A stretch of DNA of 8,718 nucleotides from an uncultured Bacilli bacterium (GTDB taxonomy: Bacteria; Bacillota_I; Bacilli_A; RF39; UBA660). The DNA is taken from positions 1 through 8,718 of the forward strand of contig CALVWH010000164.1 in the NCBI GenBank assembly GCA_944364705.1, written 5' to 3'. Below, one piece after another: positions 1-6,384 of the stretch (the first letter of the stretch is position 1; every line of letters begins with the position of its first letter). Made by a program: the position numbers and the translations under genes. The notes below the pieces were generated by a model. It did not search any database. It was not told the DNA's origin and saw only the letters and a list, made by a program, of their open reading frames with translations.

Positions 1-636
1 ATTGGAAGGCCTTCTACATACGCAACTACCATTGATACCATTAAAAAAAGAGGATATGTAAACGTAGAAGACAAAAAATTTGTTCCAACCGAAATTGGAA
101 TCGAAATTACCGATAAACTACAAACCAGTTTTAGTGATCTAATTAATGTAGAATATACTGCCCAAATGGAAAATGATTTAGATAAAATTGCCGAAGGAAA
201 AGAAGTATGGTATGAAGTTTTAGATGATTTCTATAAAAAATTTGAACCTTCCGTAGAAGAAGCTTTTGATAAAATGGAAAAAGAAAAACCAAAAGAAACT
301 GGAGAAGAATGTCCTTTATGTCATCATCCTTTGGTTATTCGTAAAGGAAGATATGGACCTTTTGTTGCCTGTAGTAACTATCCAGAATGTAAATATATCA
401 AACAAGAAGAAAAAAAAGAAATTATCCTTTGTGATTGTCCAAATTGTGAAGGAAAAATCATCGAAAAGAAAAGTCGAAAAGGAAAAGTTTTTTATGGATG
501 TAACCAATACCCAACTTGCAAAACTGCTTATTGGGATAAACCAATTGGGAAAAAATGTCCTTCTTGTGGCTTTATGTTGGTAGAAAAAAATAAAAAAATA
601 AAATGTTCAAATTGTGACTATGTAGAAGAATCATAG
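1..636 (+). CDS. topA: DNA topoisomerase I, C-terminal part (5' end outside window)
   Basis: Type IA topoisomerase, which relaxes negatively supercoiled DNA by transient single-strand cleavage. The reading frame is open from base 1, so the gene starts upstream; 211 residues are visible. Residues 1-10 (IGRPSTYATT) are the conserved family motif that follows the catalytic core, and a TAQME segment with the W of the helical domain follows. The tail carries three zinc ribbons: cysteines at about 104/107/124/130, 146/149/167/173 and 186/189/202/205 of the visible part. The first two have the CxxC...GPFxACSxYPxC-like pattern typical of bacterial TopA; the third is a plain CxxC-x12-CxxC. The active-site tyrosine lies upstream of the window. 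The ATG at 166 is an internal methionine, not the start. The next gene begins 13 bases after the TAG stop and is probably co-transcribed. Confidence 0.96.
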   Translation: MGRPSTYATTIDTIKKRGYVNVEDKKFVPTEIGIEITDKLQTSFSDLINVEYTAQMENDLDKIAEGKEVWYEVLDDFYKKFEPSVEEAFDKMEKEKPKETGEECPLCHHPLVIRKGRYGPFVACSNYPECKYIKQEEKKEIILCDCPNCEGKIIEKKSRKGKVFYGCNQYPTCKTAYWDKPIGKKCPSCGFMLVEKNKKIKCSNCDYVEES

Positions 637-649
637 GAAAGAAAACAAA

Positions 650-1540
650 ATGAAAAATCCTTTAAAAGACATGATCGAAAATTCTTCTGCTACCGAAGAA
701 GAAAAAAAAGCAATGATAAAGTATTTACAAGAAATAACCCTAAAAAAGCAAGTATTTAAATCATCTTTTTCTCCAAAATCAAACACCATAACGATCAATG
801 AAGAATTAATGATTTATCCCATTCTTGCCCATGAATATGGTCATTATTTATATGAAAAAATCAAAGAAGAAGATTTGATTCAAACCTTTCCTAGTATTGA
901 AAAAGAAGCACAAGATCATTTTAGTAAACTTTATATTGAAGATTCATTGATTGACAACTATAAAAGAAAAAGCAAACATTTTTATCAAGAAACTTATCAA
1001 AAAGAAGAAAACAAATTTTTAGAGACTTTAAACTCTTTGTTTCATCAAAACTCTTTCGATGCGTTAGCAACCTTATTAGAAAAAACAATTCGCTATGAAT
1101 ATCGAATAAAAGACGATTTGAAAGAAACACAAGAGGCGATTTCTATGGAAATGCAACGTATTTTAAATACCTACGAAGAAAAAGAAATTTTATCTTATAT
1201 TTATTTTCAATATGGTGTAGTTGTAATTCAAAATCGAACCATTCGAGCTTATGCTGAAACTTTTGAGCCAAGAGGATATGGAATGTTTTCAGATTTATGT
1301 ATGGCCCTATTTAAAGGAAACTATTATACTTCCGATTTATTCTTTTGTCATGAAAAAGCCTATTATGAAAAAGAAGATAATGCTTTAAACGAACAATTTG
1401 CTAACTTTGTAAGTTTACGGTTAAATAAAAATCAAGAAATGTTAGAAATTTTACGTTATGTTTTAGGAAAAGAATATTATGACTTTTTAGAAACCTTGTA
1501 TCAAAAAGCAATCAATAAATTGATCCAAAAACAAAAATAA
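650..1540 (+). CDS. Unknown protein with HExxH zinc-metalloprotease-like motif
   Basis: I do not recognise this 296-residue protein as a named family. Residues 61-65 read HEYGH, preceded by hydrophobic residues (YPILA), the typical zinc-binding helix of zincin proteases. Far downstream, residues 247-252 read NEQFAN, which fits the third-ligand glutamate helix (ExxAN) of ImmA/IrrE-like and phage-associated zincins. The stretch 213-239 (FSDLCMALFKG ... CHEKAYY) resembles the 'SDL..AL..G....GH...Y' segment seen between those motifs in some phage-type zincin domains. Between the motifs is a charged, probably helical region (about 70-185). There is no signal peptide or clear membrane segment, so it is likely cytoplasmic. 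The ATG at 650 has AGGAAAG 8-9 bases upstream. It follows topA closely and probably shares its transcript. The protease reading is inference; substrate and role are unknown. Confidence 0.85.
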   Translation: MKNPLKDMIENSSATEEEKKAMIKYLQEITLKKQVFKSSFSPKSNTITINEELMIYPILAHEYGHYLYEKIKEEDLIQTFPSIEKEAQDHFSKLYIEDSLIDNYKRKSKHFYQETYQKEENKFLETLNSLFHQNSFDALATLLEKTIRYEYRIKDDLKETQEAISMEMQRILNTYEEKEILSYIYFQYGVVVIQNRTIRAYAETFEPRGYGMFSDLCMALFKGNYYTSDLFFCHEKAYYEKEDNALNEQFANFVSLRLNKNQEMLEILRYVLGKEYYDFLETLYQKAINKLIQKQK

Positions 1541-1570
1541 AACAAAAAATTTTCTTTTTTTGTTTTTTTT
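1539..1570 (+). terminator. Weak AT-only terminator after the HExxH gene
   Basis: Bases 1539-1549 (AAAACAAAAAA) can pair with 1556-1566 (TTTTTTGTTTT) around a six-base loop, and the right arm runs into a T tract ending at 1570. The stem begins inside the TAA stop codon. It has only one G-C pair, so its strength is doubtful. Confidence 0.45.
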
Positions 1571-1578
1571 GTTATAAT
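1570..1578 (+). promoter_or_regulatory. Extended -10 promoter for the xerC operon
   Basis: TGTTATAAT at 1570-1578 is a perfect extended -10 element (TG-N-TATAAT). The -35 position, about 1550-1555, falls in a T tract (TTTTCT) and is poor, as is usual for extended -10 promoters. Transcription would start near 1585, leaving a leader of about 20 bases that contains the AAGGAG ribosome binding site at 1591-1596. Confidence 0.65.
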
Positions 1579-1604
1579 GTAAAAGAAATGAAGGAGTGAT
1601 TTTC

Positions 1605-2429
1605 ATGAATAAAAAGTTAAGAGGCCGTTATGAAATTATTGCGATCGATTGGAATGATAACCAAAATATTTACACCATTCCTTTTTATGATCGAAAAACA
1701 AAAGAATCCTTTTATAAACTTCCTTTATATTATGTTGATGCAACCCTTTTATCTTACCCTTCAAAAAGAGAATTTTTAAAGACTTTAGTAGAAAAAAACA
1801 TTTTACCACACGAAATGTTTTCCTTGAAAATTCGCTATGTTCATAACAAAGAATATCGATATTTAAGTTTATTAGAATATAATCACGTAAACGCTTATAT
1901 TGCTTCTTTAGCACTCAAAAAAGATAGTGATCAAGTAGATGTAACCATACCAGAAGTAACCGCTTTTTCTAGTGTTATTTTAAACTATATGAAAGATCCC
2001 AATTTGAAAGAAACCTTAGAACATGATAATCATATTCCTTACCATATCAGAATCTCTGTGGAAAAGTATCAAGAATTAAATCAAAAAAACTTTTTATCTC
2101 CAGAAGAAAGCAATGAATTAAAACAAATAAAAGAAACCGTTTTGAAAGTACTTCGAAGATATAAAGATTTTAGAGGACTTCGTATTTTTGATGAACAATA
2201 TAGAAAAGGAAAAATTAAAGTTAGAAAACAAAGAGAAGCGGTCCCTATCGAAAAGTATCAAGGATCGGTTATGCAAGATAAAGAAGAAGAATACACAGAA
2301 GAATATCAATACCTTAGTCCAGAAGAAATTTTACAAATGTCTGGTGGAGATCCAGATGCGGTACCAAAATATTTTCCTCAAACAGAAAGAGAAGAAGAAT
2401 CGTGGAGAACAACATCCAAACATATTTAG
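1605..2429 (+). CDS. Unknown conserved-looking soluble protein, first gene of the xerC operon
   Basis: I do not recognise this 274-residue protein. The start is ATG 1605, set by AAGGAG at 1591-1596 with an eight-base spacer; the in-frame GTG at 1596 overlaps that site and cannot be the start. The N-terminal third is rich in aromatic and beta-prone residues (RGRYEIIAIDW ... YTIPFYDR), suggesting a beta-sheet domain. The middle contains an alpha-helical, charged segment (about 150-200, EELKQIKETVLKVLRRYKDF). The last 50 residues are acidic and low in hydrophobics, ending in a PEEILQMSGGDPDAVP stretch that is probably disordered or a binding tail. There is no signal peptide, membrane segment, cysteine cluster or nucleotide-binding loop. 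Its last 28 bases overlap xerC, which indicates translational coupling and suggests, but does not show, a related function. Confidence 0.85.
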   Translation: MNKKLRGRYEIIAIDWNDNQNIYTIPFYDRKTKESFYKLPLYYVDATLLSYPSKREFLKTLVEKNILPHEMFSLKIRYVHNKEYRYLSLLEYNHVNAYIASLALKKDSDQVDVTIPEVTAFSSVILNYMKDPNLKETLEHDNHIPYHIRISVEKYQELNQKNFLSPEESNELKQIKETVLKVLRRYKDFRGLRIFDEQYRKGKIKVRKQREAVPIEKYQGSVMQDKEEEYTEEYQYLSPEEILQMSGGDPDAVPKYFPQTEREEESWRTTSKHI

Positions 2430-3295
2430 AATTTTTAGAATTTGAAAAAAACTATTCTGAAAAAACCATTTATGATTACAAAGAAGATTTACAAGAATTT
2501 TTATTCTTTTTAAAACATAATAAAATAAATCATTGGAACGAAGTAACTTATACGGTTTTAAGAAAATATTTAAACTTTTTATATCAAAAAAAATATACCA
2601 GTAATACGTACAACCGACATATTAGCTCTTTAAAAAGTTTCTTTAAATATTTAAGTCAAGAAAAAATAATAAAACAAAATCCAACCATTTTATTAGAATC
2701 TGTGAAAAAAGAAAAAAGATTACCAAAATTTTTAAACTATCATGATTTAGAAACGTTACTTGTTCTTCCAGATATAAAAACCCCGTTCGGTTTGCGAGAT
2801 GCATTAATTTTAGAACTTTTATATTCTTCTGGAATGCGAGTAGGGGAGCTTGTAAAAATTCGCTTAAAAGATGTTGAACTCTCAGAAGATCGAATTAAAG
2901 ATTCTGGAAAAGGAAATAAACAAAGATATGTTCTATTTGGGGAATTATGCAAAGAAAAAATGTTAACTTATGTAAAAGAAAGTCGCCCCCAACTTTTAAA
3001 AAATAAGAAAAGTGATTTTCTTTTTTTAAATCATTTAGGAAATACCATTACCGAAACAGGTGTTCGTTATAACATCAATCAAGTACTAAAAAAAAGTGGC
3101 GAAAAAATGAAAGTTACCCCACATATGTTAAGACATACCTTTGCTACACATTTACTAAATGCTGGAGCAGATTTAAAAACAGTTCAAGAACTTTTGGGAC
3201 ATGAAAATTTATCTACAACTCAAATCTATACTTATGTATCCAATGAACAATTACGAAAAACGTATTTAAATGCTCATCCAAGAGCAAAGAAATGA
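2402..3295 (+). CDS. xerC: Tyrosine recombinase XerC-like (CodV position)
   Basis: Site-specific tyrosine recombinase, probably one of the pair that resolves chromosome dimers at dif. At 297 residues it has the usual Xer length. The N-terminal SAM-like core-binding domain spans about 1-90 (EFEKNYSEKTIYDY) and the catalytic domain about 105-285. All catalytic residues are present: R146 (SSGMRVGEL), K170 (SGKGNKQR), H241 and R244 (TPHMLRHTFATH), H267 (LLGHENLSTTQ) and the nucleophile Y276 (IYTYVS). The start is GTG 2402, inside the preceding gene, with only a weak AGAAG site upstream, so translation is probably coupled. Its start matches the usual Xer N-terminus. Assignment to XerC rather than XerD rests on the position downstream of topA, as for codV in B. 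subtilis; sequence alone does not separate them here. The neighbouring clpQ and clpY of that locus are absent. Confidence 0.93.
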   Translation: MENNIQTYLEFLEFEKNYSEKTIYDYKEDLQEFLFFLKHNKINHWNEVTYTVLRKYLNFLYQKKYTSNTYNRHISSLKSFFKYLSQEKIIKQNPTILLESVKKEKRLPKFLNYHDLETLLVLPDIKTPFGLRDALILELLYSSGMRVGELVKIRLKDVELSEDRIKDSGKGNKQRYVLFGELCKEKMLTYVKESRPQLLKNKKSDFLFLNHLGNTITETGVRYNINQVLKKSGEKMKVTPHMLRHTFATHLLNAGADLKTVQELLGHENLSTTQIYTYVSNEQLRKTYLNAHPRAKK

Positions 3296-3303
3296 GGAAA
3301 AAA

Positions 3304-4632
3304 ATGAACGAAGAACTTTTAACGCTTCAAAGAAAATTAGAAAGAGCTTGTAAAAGAAAAAATCAAAAACAAATTACAAAATTACGTTCGATTTATTTAA
3401 AGAAATTAAAACAAGAAATAAAAAAAACAAATCAAGAAGAATTAAAAAACTTATGGTTATCGGAAATGAAAAAGCATAAGAAACAGTTAGCTTCTCGATA
3501 TAAAAAAGAATTTTTAGAAGAAAAAGCAACCTTTTCTTCTTTGCTTACCGTGTTACCAAAAAGTATCCAATTAGCAATCCAAAGATTTTTTGTTCATCTA
3601 TCGTTAACCGTTCAAGAAAAAAAACAATTGTTTTCTTTGATAAAAACAACCATGTTACTACCACTTACACCTATCGTATATACTGGTAAATTTCTTCTTC
3701 GGCACTGGTATCTTTTGCTTTTGCTTCTTTCTTTAGGAAAATTACCAAATTTTGAAAAAGAAAATCAAAAGAATCAAGAGAATACAAAATTAGAAAAAGA
3801 ATATGAACCATCAGTACAAAAAGAATCTTCTCTTTATCCAATGAGAGCACCATCCATTTATCATGAACTTACGAACTCTCCTTTACCAAGAGAAGGGTAT
3901 TTTCATCTACATCTTCAAAATTCAAATATGTTTGAAACCTTAGAAAACATTCAGTTAAAAACTCCAGTCCCTTCGATACAAACAGTAGCATCTTCTCATA
4001 ACCTAGAAAACGAATTAAAACTTCAAAACCTTTATGATCAAACAAAAACAAGTACTTTAAAACAATCTTCTATGTTTCAAAATCTTTATTCAGAACTTCC
4101 AAAAGGAGATTTCTATCAGAATATTCGCTTATCGATGAATGCGAAAATGCTTTTACAAGAGTGTTTAGAATCTTTAATTAGTCATGGATATTTTGTCCTT
4201 TTAGATCAAGTATCCAATGATACCATGGTTTTTGAAAATCAAGCAGACTTTAAAAACTACTTACGAAGAATCTCTATACCAGAAGAAAAAATCGAAAAAA
4301 CATTAGAAGAATTAGTACAAGAACCAAACTATAACAATCGAAAAATTCTTTTTAAAAACGATCCTTATGTATTTGAAAATGAACAAGAATTGCTTCTTTA
4401 TCTATTATCCTTAGAAGATAAGAATTTAACCAACTATCTATTAAATTTTGCGAAAAAACACGAAGAAGAACTTTATCAAATCGCATCTGAATTATCCATT
4501 ATATTACCAACGTCATCAGATCCTTCGATCGCAACTTATCTTGAAAGTGCGACTGCTGTTTATATTCTTTGGCAAATAATTAAAATTTCTGCTGCTCCTT
4601 ATACTGCAGGCTATACGCTTGTTTTACCATAA
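3304..4632 (+). CDS. Unknown membrane-anchored protein with internal repeat, last gene of xerC operon
   Basis: Not recognised. The start is taken as ATG 3304 (442 residues) because GAGGA at 3294-3298 is well placed for it. ATG 3292, four codons earlier, overlaps the xerC stop as ATGA and is a real alternative. Residues about 1-80 are very basic and helical, likely coiled coil or nucleic-acid or phospholipid facing. A hydrophobic stretch at about 117-145 (ending YLLLLLLSLG) is probably one membrane segment, without a cleavable signal peptide. The following 130 residues are polar and low complexity (Q, E, N, S), likely an extended linker. The C-terminal part contains two related units, DTMVFENQADFKNYL (about 306-320) and DPYVFENEQELLLYL (about 353-367), 47 residues apart. 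The last 30 residues are moderately hydrophobic. A terminator follows immediately, so it closes the operon. Confidence 0.85.
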   Translation: MNEELLTLQRKLERACKRKNQKQITKLRSIYLKKLKQEIKKTNQEELKNLWLSEMKKHKKQLASRYKKEFLEEKATFSSLLTVLPKSIQLAIQRFFVHLSLTVQEKKQLFSLIKTTMLLPLTPIVYTGKFLLRHWYLLLLLLSLGKLPNFEKENQKNQENTKLEKEYEPSVQKESSLYPMRAPSIYHELTNSPLPREGYFHLHLQNSNMFETLENIQLKTPVPSIQTVASSHNLENELKLQNLYDQTKTSTLKQSSMFQNLYSELPKGDFYQNIRLSMNAKMLLQECLESLISHGYFVLLDQVSNDTMVFENQADFKNYLRRISIPEEKIEKTLEELVQEPNYNNRKILFKNDPYVFENEQELLLYLLSLEDKNLTNYLLNFAKKHEEELYQIASELSIILPTSSDPSIATYLESATAVYILWQIIKISAAPYTAGYTLVLP

Positions 4633-4667
4633 AAAAATATGATTGTTTCATATTTTTTTTTCTTTTT
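4631..4667 (+). terminator. Rho-independent terminator of the xerC operon
   Basis: AAAAAAATATGA (4631-4642) pairs perfectly with TCATATTTTTTT (4648-4659) around the loop TTGTT, followed by a T-rich run to 4667. The left arm includes the last two bases of the TAA stop. The right arm also supplies the -35-like box of the yabG promoter. Confidence 0.8.
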
Positions 4668-4675
4668 CATACATT
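4648..4675 (+). promoter_or_regulatory. SigE-like sporulation promoter upstream of yabG
   Basis: TCATATT at 4648-4654 and CATACATT at 4668-4675, with a 13-base spacer, match the -35 (KHATATT) and -10 (CATACAHT) patterns known for the mother-cell sigma factor SigE of B. subtilis. The same boxes with the same spacing occur before yabG's partner yabP. A caution: the predicted start site, near 4682, lies at the ribosome binding site, which leaves an unusually short leader. In B. subtilis yabG is read by SigK, whose -10 (CATANNNTA) is also close to this sequence. Confidence 0.45.
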
Positions 4676-4691
4676 TAAATAGGTGATAAGC

Positions 4692-5474
4692 ATGGATTAT
4701 AAAATCGGAGATTTTGTGACTAGAAAATCCTATCATAATGATATCGTTTTTAAAATTATTGCGATTGAAAATGATAATTATATTTTAAAAGGAAGAGATA
4801 GTCGTTTATATGCAGATAGTCCCATAGAAGATTTAGTCAAATATGATAATCAAAGAGATGAGGAAGAAGAAGAATTTTTAGAACGAATCAAAGATAAAGA
4901 AACGTTAGATCGAAATGATTATTTTTATTTACCAGGGAAAATCTTACACATTGATGGAGATGAAGATTATTTAAAACGTTGTTTGTCATATTATAAAGAA
5001 AACAATTTATGGGCCATTGGGGTTTGTGAAAAAGAAAATTTATTAGCGATGCACATTTGTGATTTGTTAGAAGAATACACTCCAGATATTTTAGTGATTA
5101 CCGGTCATGATGCTTATTATAAAAAAAAGGGAAACATTCATGATCTGAAAGCTTATAAAAATACACAAAATTTTTGTAATGCAATAAAAGAAGCAAGAAA
5201 GTATGAACATAGTCATGAAAAATTAATTATTATTGCCGGAGCTTGCCAATCAAATTATGAAGAATTAATTAAAGCCGGAGCGAATTTTGCTTCTAGTCCC
5301 AAAAGAATCAATATACACGCATTAGATCCAGCCATTATTGCCAAAAGTATTAGTTTATCGGATATCACAAAAGATATTGATCTTTTATCCTTATTAGAAA
5401 AAACAAAATATGGAAAAGATGGAATTGGTGGAATAAAAACCAAAGGAACGATGTATATAGGATATCCTAGATAG
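4692..5474 (+). CDS. yabG: Sporulation-specific protease YabG
   Basis: YabG is a protease made in the mother cell that processes spore coat and cortex-associated proteins during coat maturation. This 260-residue copy is somewhat shorter than the B. subtilis protein (about 290). Family traits visible are the N-terminal KIGDFVTRKSY beta-strand segment, the central LHIDGDEDYLKRCLSYY, the VITGHDAYYKKK segment with H139, and GACQSNYEELIKAGANFASS with C185, then the SPKRINIHALDP segment. H139 and C185 are the likely catalytic pair of this cysteine-protease-like family; that assignment is inference. No signal peptide is seen. The start is ATG 4692, with AGGTGAT at 4681-4687; the GTG at 4683 is inside that site and is rejected. 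veg follows eight bases after the stop, as in B. subtilis. Confidence 0.95.
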   Translation: MDYKIGDFVTRKSYHNDIVFKIIAIENDNYILKGRDSRLYADSPIEDLVKYDNQRDEEEEEFLERIKDKETLDRNDYFYLPGKILHIDGDEDYLKRCLSYYKENNLWAIGVCEKENLLAMHICDLLEEYTPDILVITGHDAYYKKKGNIHDLKAYKNTQNFCNAIKEARKYEHSHEKLIIIAGACQSNYEELIKAGANFASSPKRINIHALDPAIIAKSISLSDITKDIDLLSLLEKTKYGKDGIGGIKTKGTMYIGYPR

Positions 5475-5482
5475 GAGAAAAA

Positions 5483-5692
5483 ATGACGATTGATCAAATA
5501 AAAAAAGATTTAGAAAAACATGTGGGAAAAGAAGTCAATATCCATTATAATTTAGGAAGAAATAAATATGAAAATTACCATGTTGTAATTAAAAAATTAT
5601 ATCGTTATACGTTTTTAGTCGAAGATTCTATTCGTGTCAAATCTTTTAGTTACAGTGATATTATTACCAAAACGATTCAAATTGAGTATTGA
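5483..5692 (+). CDS. veg: Veg protein (DUF1021 family)
   Basis: Small protein of 69 residues. The pattern IKKDLEKHVGKEVNIHYNLG near the start and the C-terminal SYSDIITKTIQIEY match the Veg family (B. subtilis: SYADILTETVEL). B. subtilis Veg is about 86 residues; here the tail after the last beta strand is missing, and the usual GRRK motif appears as GRNK. Veg is a small, probably SH3-like protein; in B. subtilis it stimulates biofilm gene expression and is strongly transcribed in growing cells. Here AGGAG (5473-5477) overlaps the yabG stop and no separate promoter is visible, so veg seems to rely on the yabG transcript. Its TGA stop lies inside the -35 box of the spoVG promoter. Confidence 0.9.
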   Translation: MTIDQIKKDLEKHVGKEVNIHYNLGRNKYENYHVVIKKLYRYTFLVEDSIRVKSFSYSDIITKTIQIEY

Positions 5693-5717
5693 CAAAGAGT
5701 AAATAATTATATACAAT
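5689..5717 (+). promoter_or_regulatory. SigA-type promoter for spoVG
   Basis: TTGACA at 5689-5694 (a perfect -35 box overlapping the veg stop codon) and TACAAT at 5712-5717, separated by 17 bases, form a near-consensus SigA promoter. Transcription would start near 5724. I see no SigH-type sequence (AGGA...GAAT), although SigH drives spoVG in B. subtilis. Confidence 0.85.
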
Positions 5718-5720
5718 TAA

Positions 5721-5739
5721 AGTGTATATGATATATACT
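5721..5739 (+). promoter_or_regulatory. Near-perfect dyad at the spoVG transcription start, possible operator
   Basis: AGTGTATAT, one central base G, then ATATATACT form a 19-base dyad with one mismatch (G facing T). It covers the predicted start site of the spoVG promoter, a position typical for a repressor operator. In RNA it could form only a weak hairpin. The binding protein is unknown. Confidence 0.45.
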
Positions 5740-5758
5740 GGAGAGGGAGTTGATTTGC

Positions 5759-6025
5759 TTGAAAATTACATCAGTAAATGTACGCAAAGTTGAAAAAGAA
5801 GATAATAGAATGAAAGGAATTGCAACTGTGATTATAGATGAATGCTTTGCAATTCATGATATTCGTATCATCGAAGGAGAAAAGGGATTATTTATCGCTA
5901 TGCCATCACGGAAAACCCCAACTGGAGAATATCGTGATATAGCACATCCAATTAATACAGAAACCAGAGAAATTTTCACTAGCGCAATTTTGGATGCATA
6001 TAATAAAGCAGAAGATAAAGAATAA
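5759..6025 (+). CDS. spoVG: Septation/regulatory nucleic-acid-binding protein SpoVG
   Basis: SpoVG is a small nucleic-acid-binding regulator; in B. subtilis it affects asymmetric septation and cortex formation, and in other Firmicutes it controls many genes. The 88 residues align along the whole family: ITSVNVRKV at the N terminus, IIDECFAIHDIRIIEG, then the hallmark GLFIAMPSRKTPTGEYRDIAHPIN, with a short helical tail (SAILDAYNKAEDKE). The B. subtilis protein has about 97 residues and a longer acidic end. The start is TTG 5759, nine bases after AGGGAG (5744-5749), giving MKITSV, which matches the MEVTDV start of relatives; the in-frame TTG at 5750 abuts the ribosome binding site and is too close. 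It forms a single-gene unit between its own SigA promoter and a terminator. Confidence 0.95.
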   Translation: MKITSVNVRKVEKEDNRMKGIATVIIDECFAIHDIRIIEGEKGLFIAMPSRKTPTGEYRDIAHPINTETREIFTSAILDAYNKAEDKE

Positions 6026-6051
6026 ACTGTTTGAAAAAACAGTTTTTTTTT
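6024..6051 (+). terminator. Rho-independent terminator after spoVG
   Basis: AAACTGTTT (6024-6032) pairs perfectly with AAACAGTTT (6037-6045) around a GAAA tetraloop, followed by T residues to 6051. The stem starts within the TAA stop codon of spoVG. Confidence 0.9.
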
Positions 6052-6078
6052 CATAAAAATTTTTTTCTTACATATATG
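6051..6078 (+). promoter_or_regulatory. SigE-like sporulation promoter upstream of yabP
   Basis: TCATAAA at 6051-6057 and CATATATG at 6071-6078 with a 13-base spacer have the same layout as the boxes before yabG. Each is a weaker match to SigE consensus (KHATATT / CATACAHT). In B. subtilis yabP-yabQ is transcribed by SigE, which supports the call. The predicted start again lies at the ribosome binding site, leaving a very short leader. Confidence 0.4.
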
Positions 6079-6096
6079 TTAATAGGAGGAATTTCT

Positions 6097-6384
6097 ATGG
6101 ACAAGGATACGATCATTAGTTACAATCATACGGTAACGATCAATGAAAGAAAAAATTTATTAATTACAGGAGTAAAAAAGATTGAAAATTTTGATGAAGA
6201 AGAATTTTTGTTAGATACGTCTATGGGATTTATGCAAATTAAAGGAGAAAATTTAGAAATGATTAAGTTAGATACTTATCAAAGAAACATTTCAATTAAA
6301 GGAAAGGTTCATAGCTTGCAATATATGGAAACCAAAACAGGTAAAAATAAAGAAGAAGGAATTTTTAATAAGCTATTTAAATGA
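6097..6384 (+). CDS. yabP: Sporulation protein YabP
   Basis: YabP/YqfC-family protein of 95 residues, close to the usual 100. The family pattern is clear: HTVTINERKNLLITGVKKIE, then FDEEEFLLDTSMGFMQIKGENLEM and NISIKGKVHSLQYM, a small all-beta fold. YabP is made in the mother cell during sporulation. In B. subtilis it is transcribed with yabQ under SigE; its molecular role is not established. The start is ATG 6097, with a strong AGGAGG at 6084-6089; the reading frame is open back to 6031, but that part covers the spoVG terminator and is not coding. The TGA stop overlaps the yabQ start (ATGA), a sign of translational coupling. Confidence 0.94.
   Translation: MDKDTIISYNHTVTINERKNLLITGVKKIENFDEEEFLLDTSMGFMQIKGENLEMIKLDTYQRNISIKGKVHSLQYMETKTGKNKEEGIFNKLFK

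Noticed and set aside
1596..1604. GTG start giving three extra residues for the first gene of the xerC operon
   Set aside because: The GTG overlaps the AAGGAG ribosome binding site; ATG 1605 is correctly spaced from it.
2188..2445. Plus-strand frame overlapping the first gene of the xerC operon and xerC
   Set aside because: Lysine-rich out-of-frame reading of A-rich coding DNA, with no own translation signal; it crosses two better supported genes.
4683..4691. GTG start for yabG
   Set aside because: It lies inside the AGGTGAT ribosome binding site; ATG 4692 gives the MDYKIGDFV start expected for the family.
5255..5497. Minus-strand open frame opposite the end of yabG
   Set aside because: It is antisense to well-recognised yabG, has no visible ribosome binding site and resembles no family; the same holds for the other minus-strand frames (for example 921-1130, 1636-1914, 7636-7839).
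5689..5720. SigH promoter for spoVG
   Set aside because: No AGGA-type -35 or GAAT-type -10 element was found; the sequence is a near-perfect SigA promoter.
5721..5739. Possible dif site for the Xer recombinase
   Set aside because: The dyad lacks the two 11-base Xer half-sites around a six-base centre; its position at the spoVG start fits an operator better. No dif-like sequence was seen elsewhere.
6031..6096. Extension of yabP upstream to 6031
   Set aside because: This stretch is the spoVG terminator and spacer; AGGAGG at 6084 places the start at 6097 and family members begin there.
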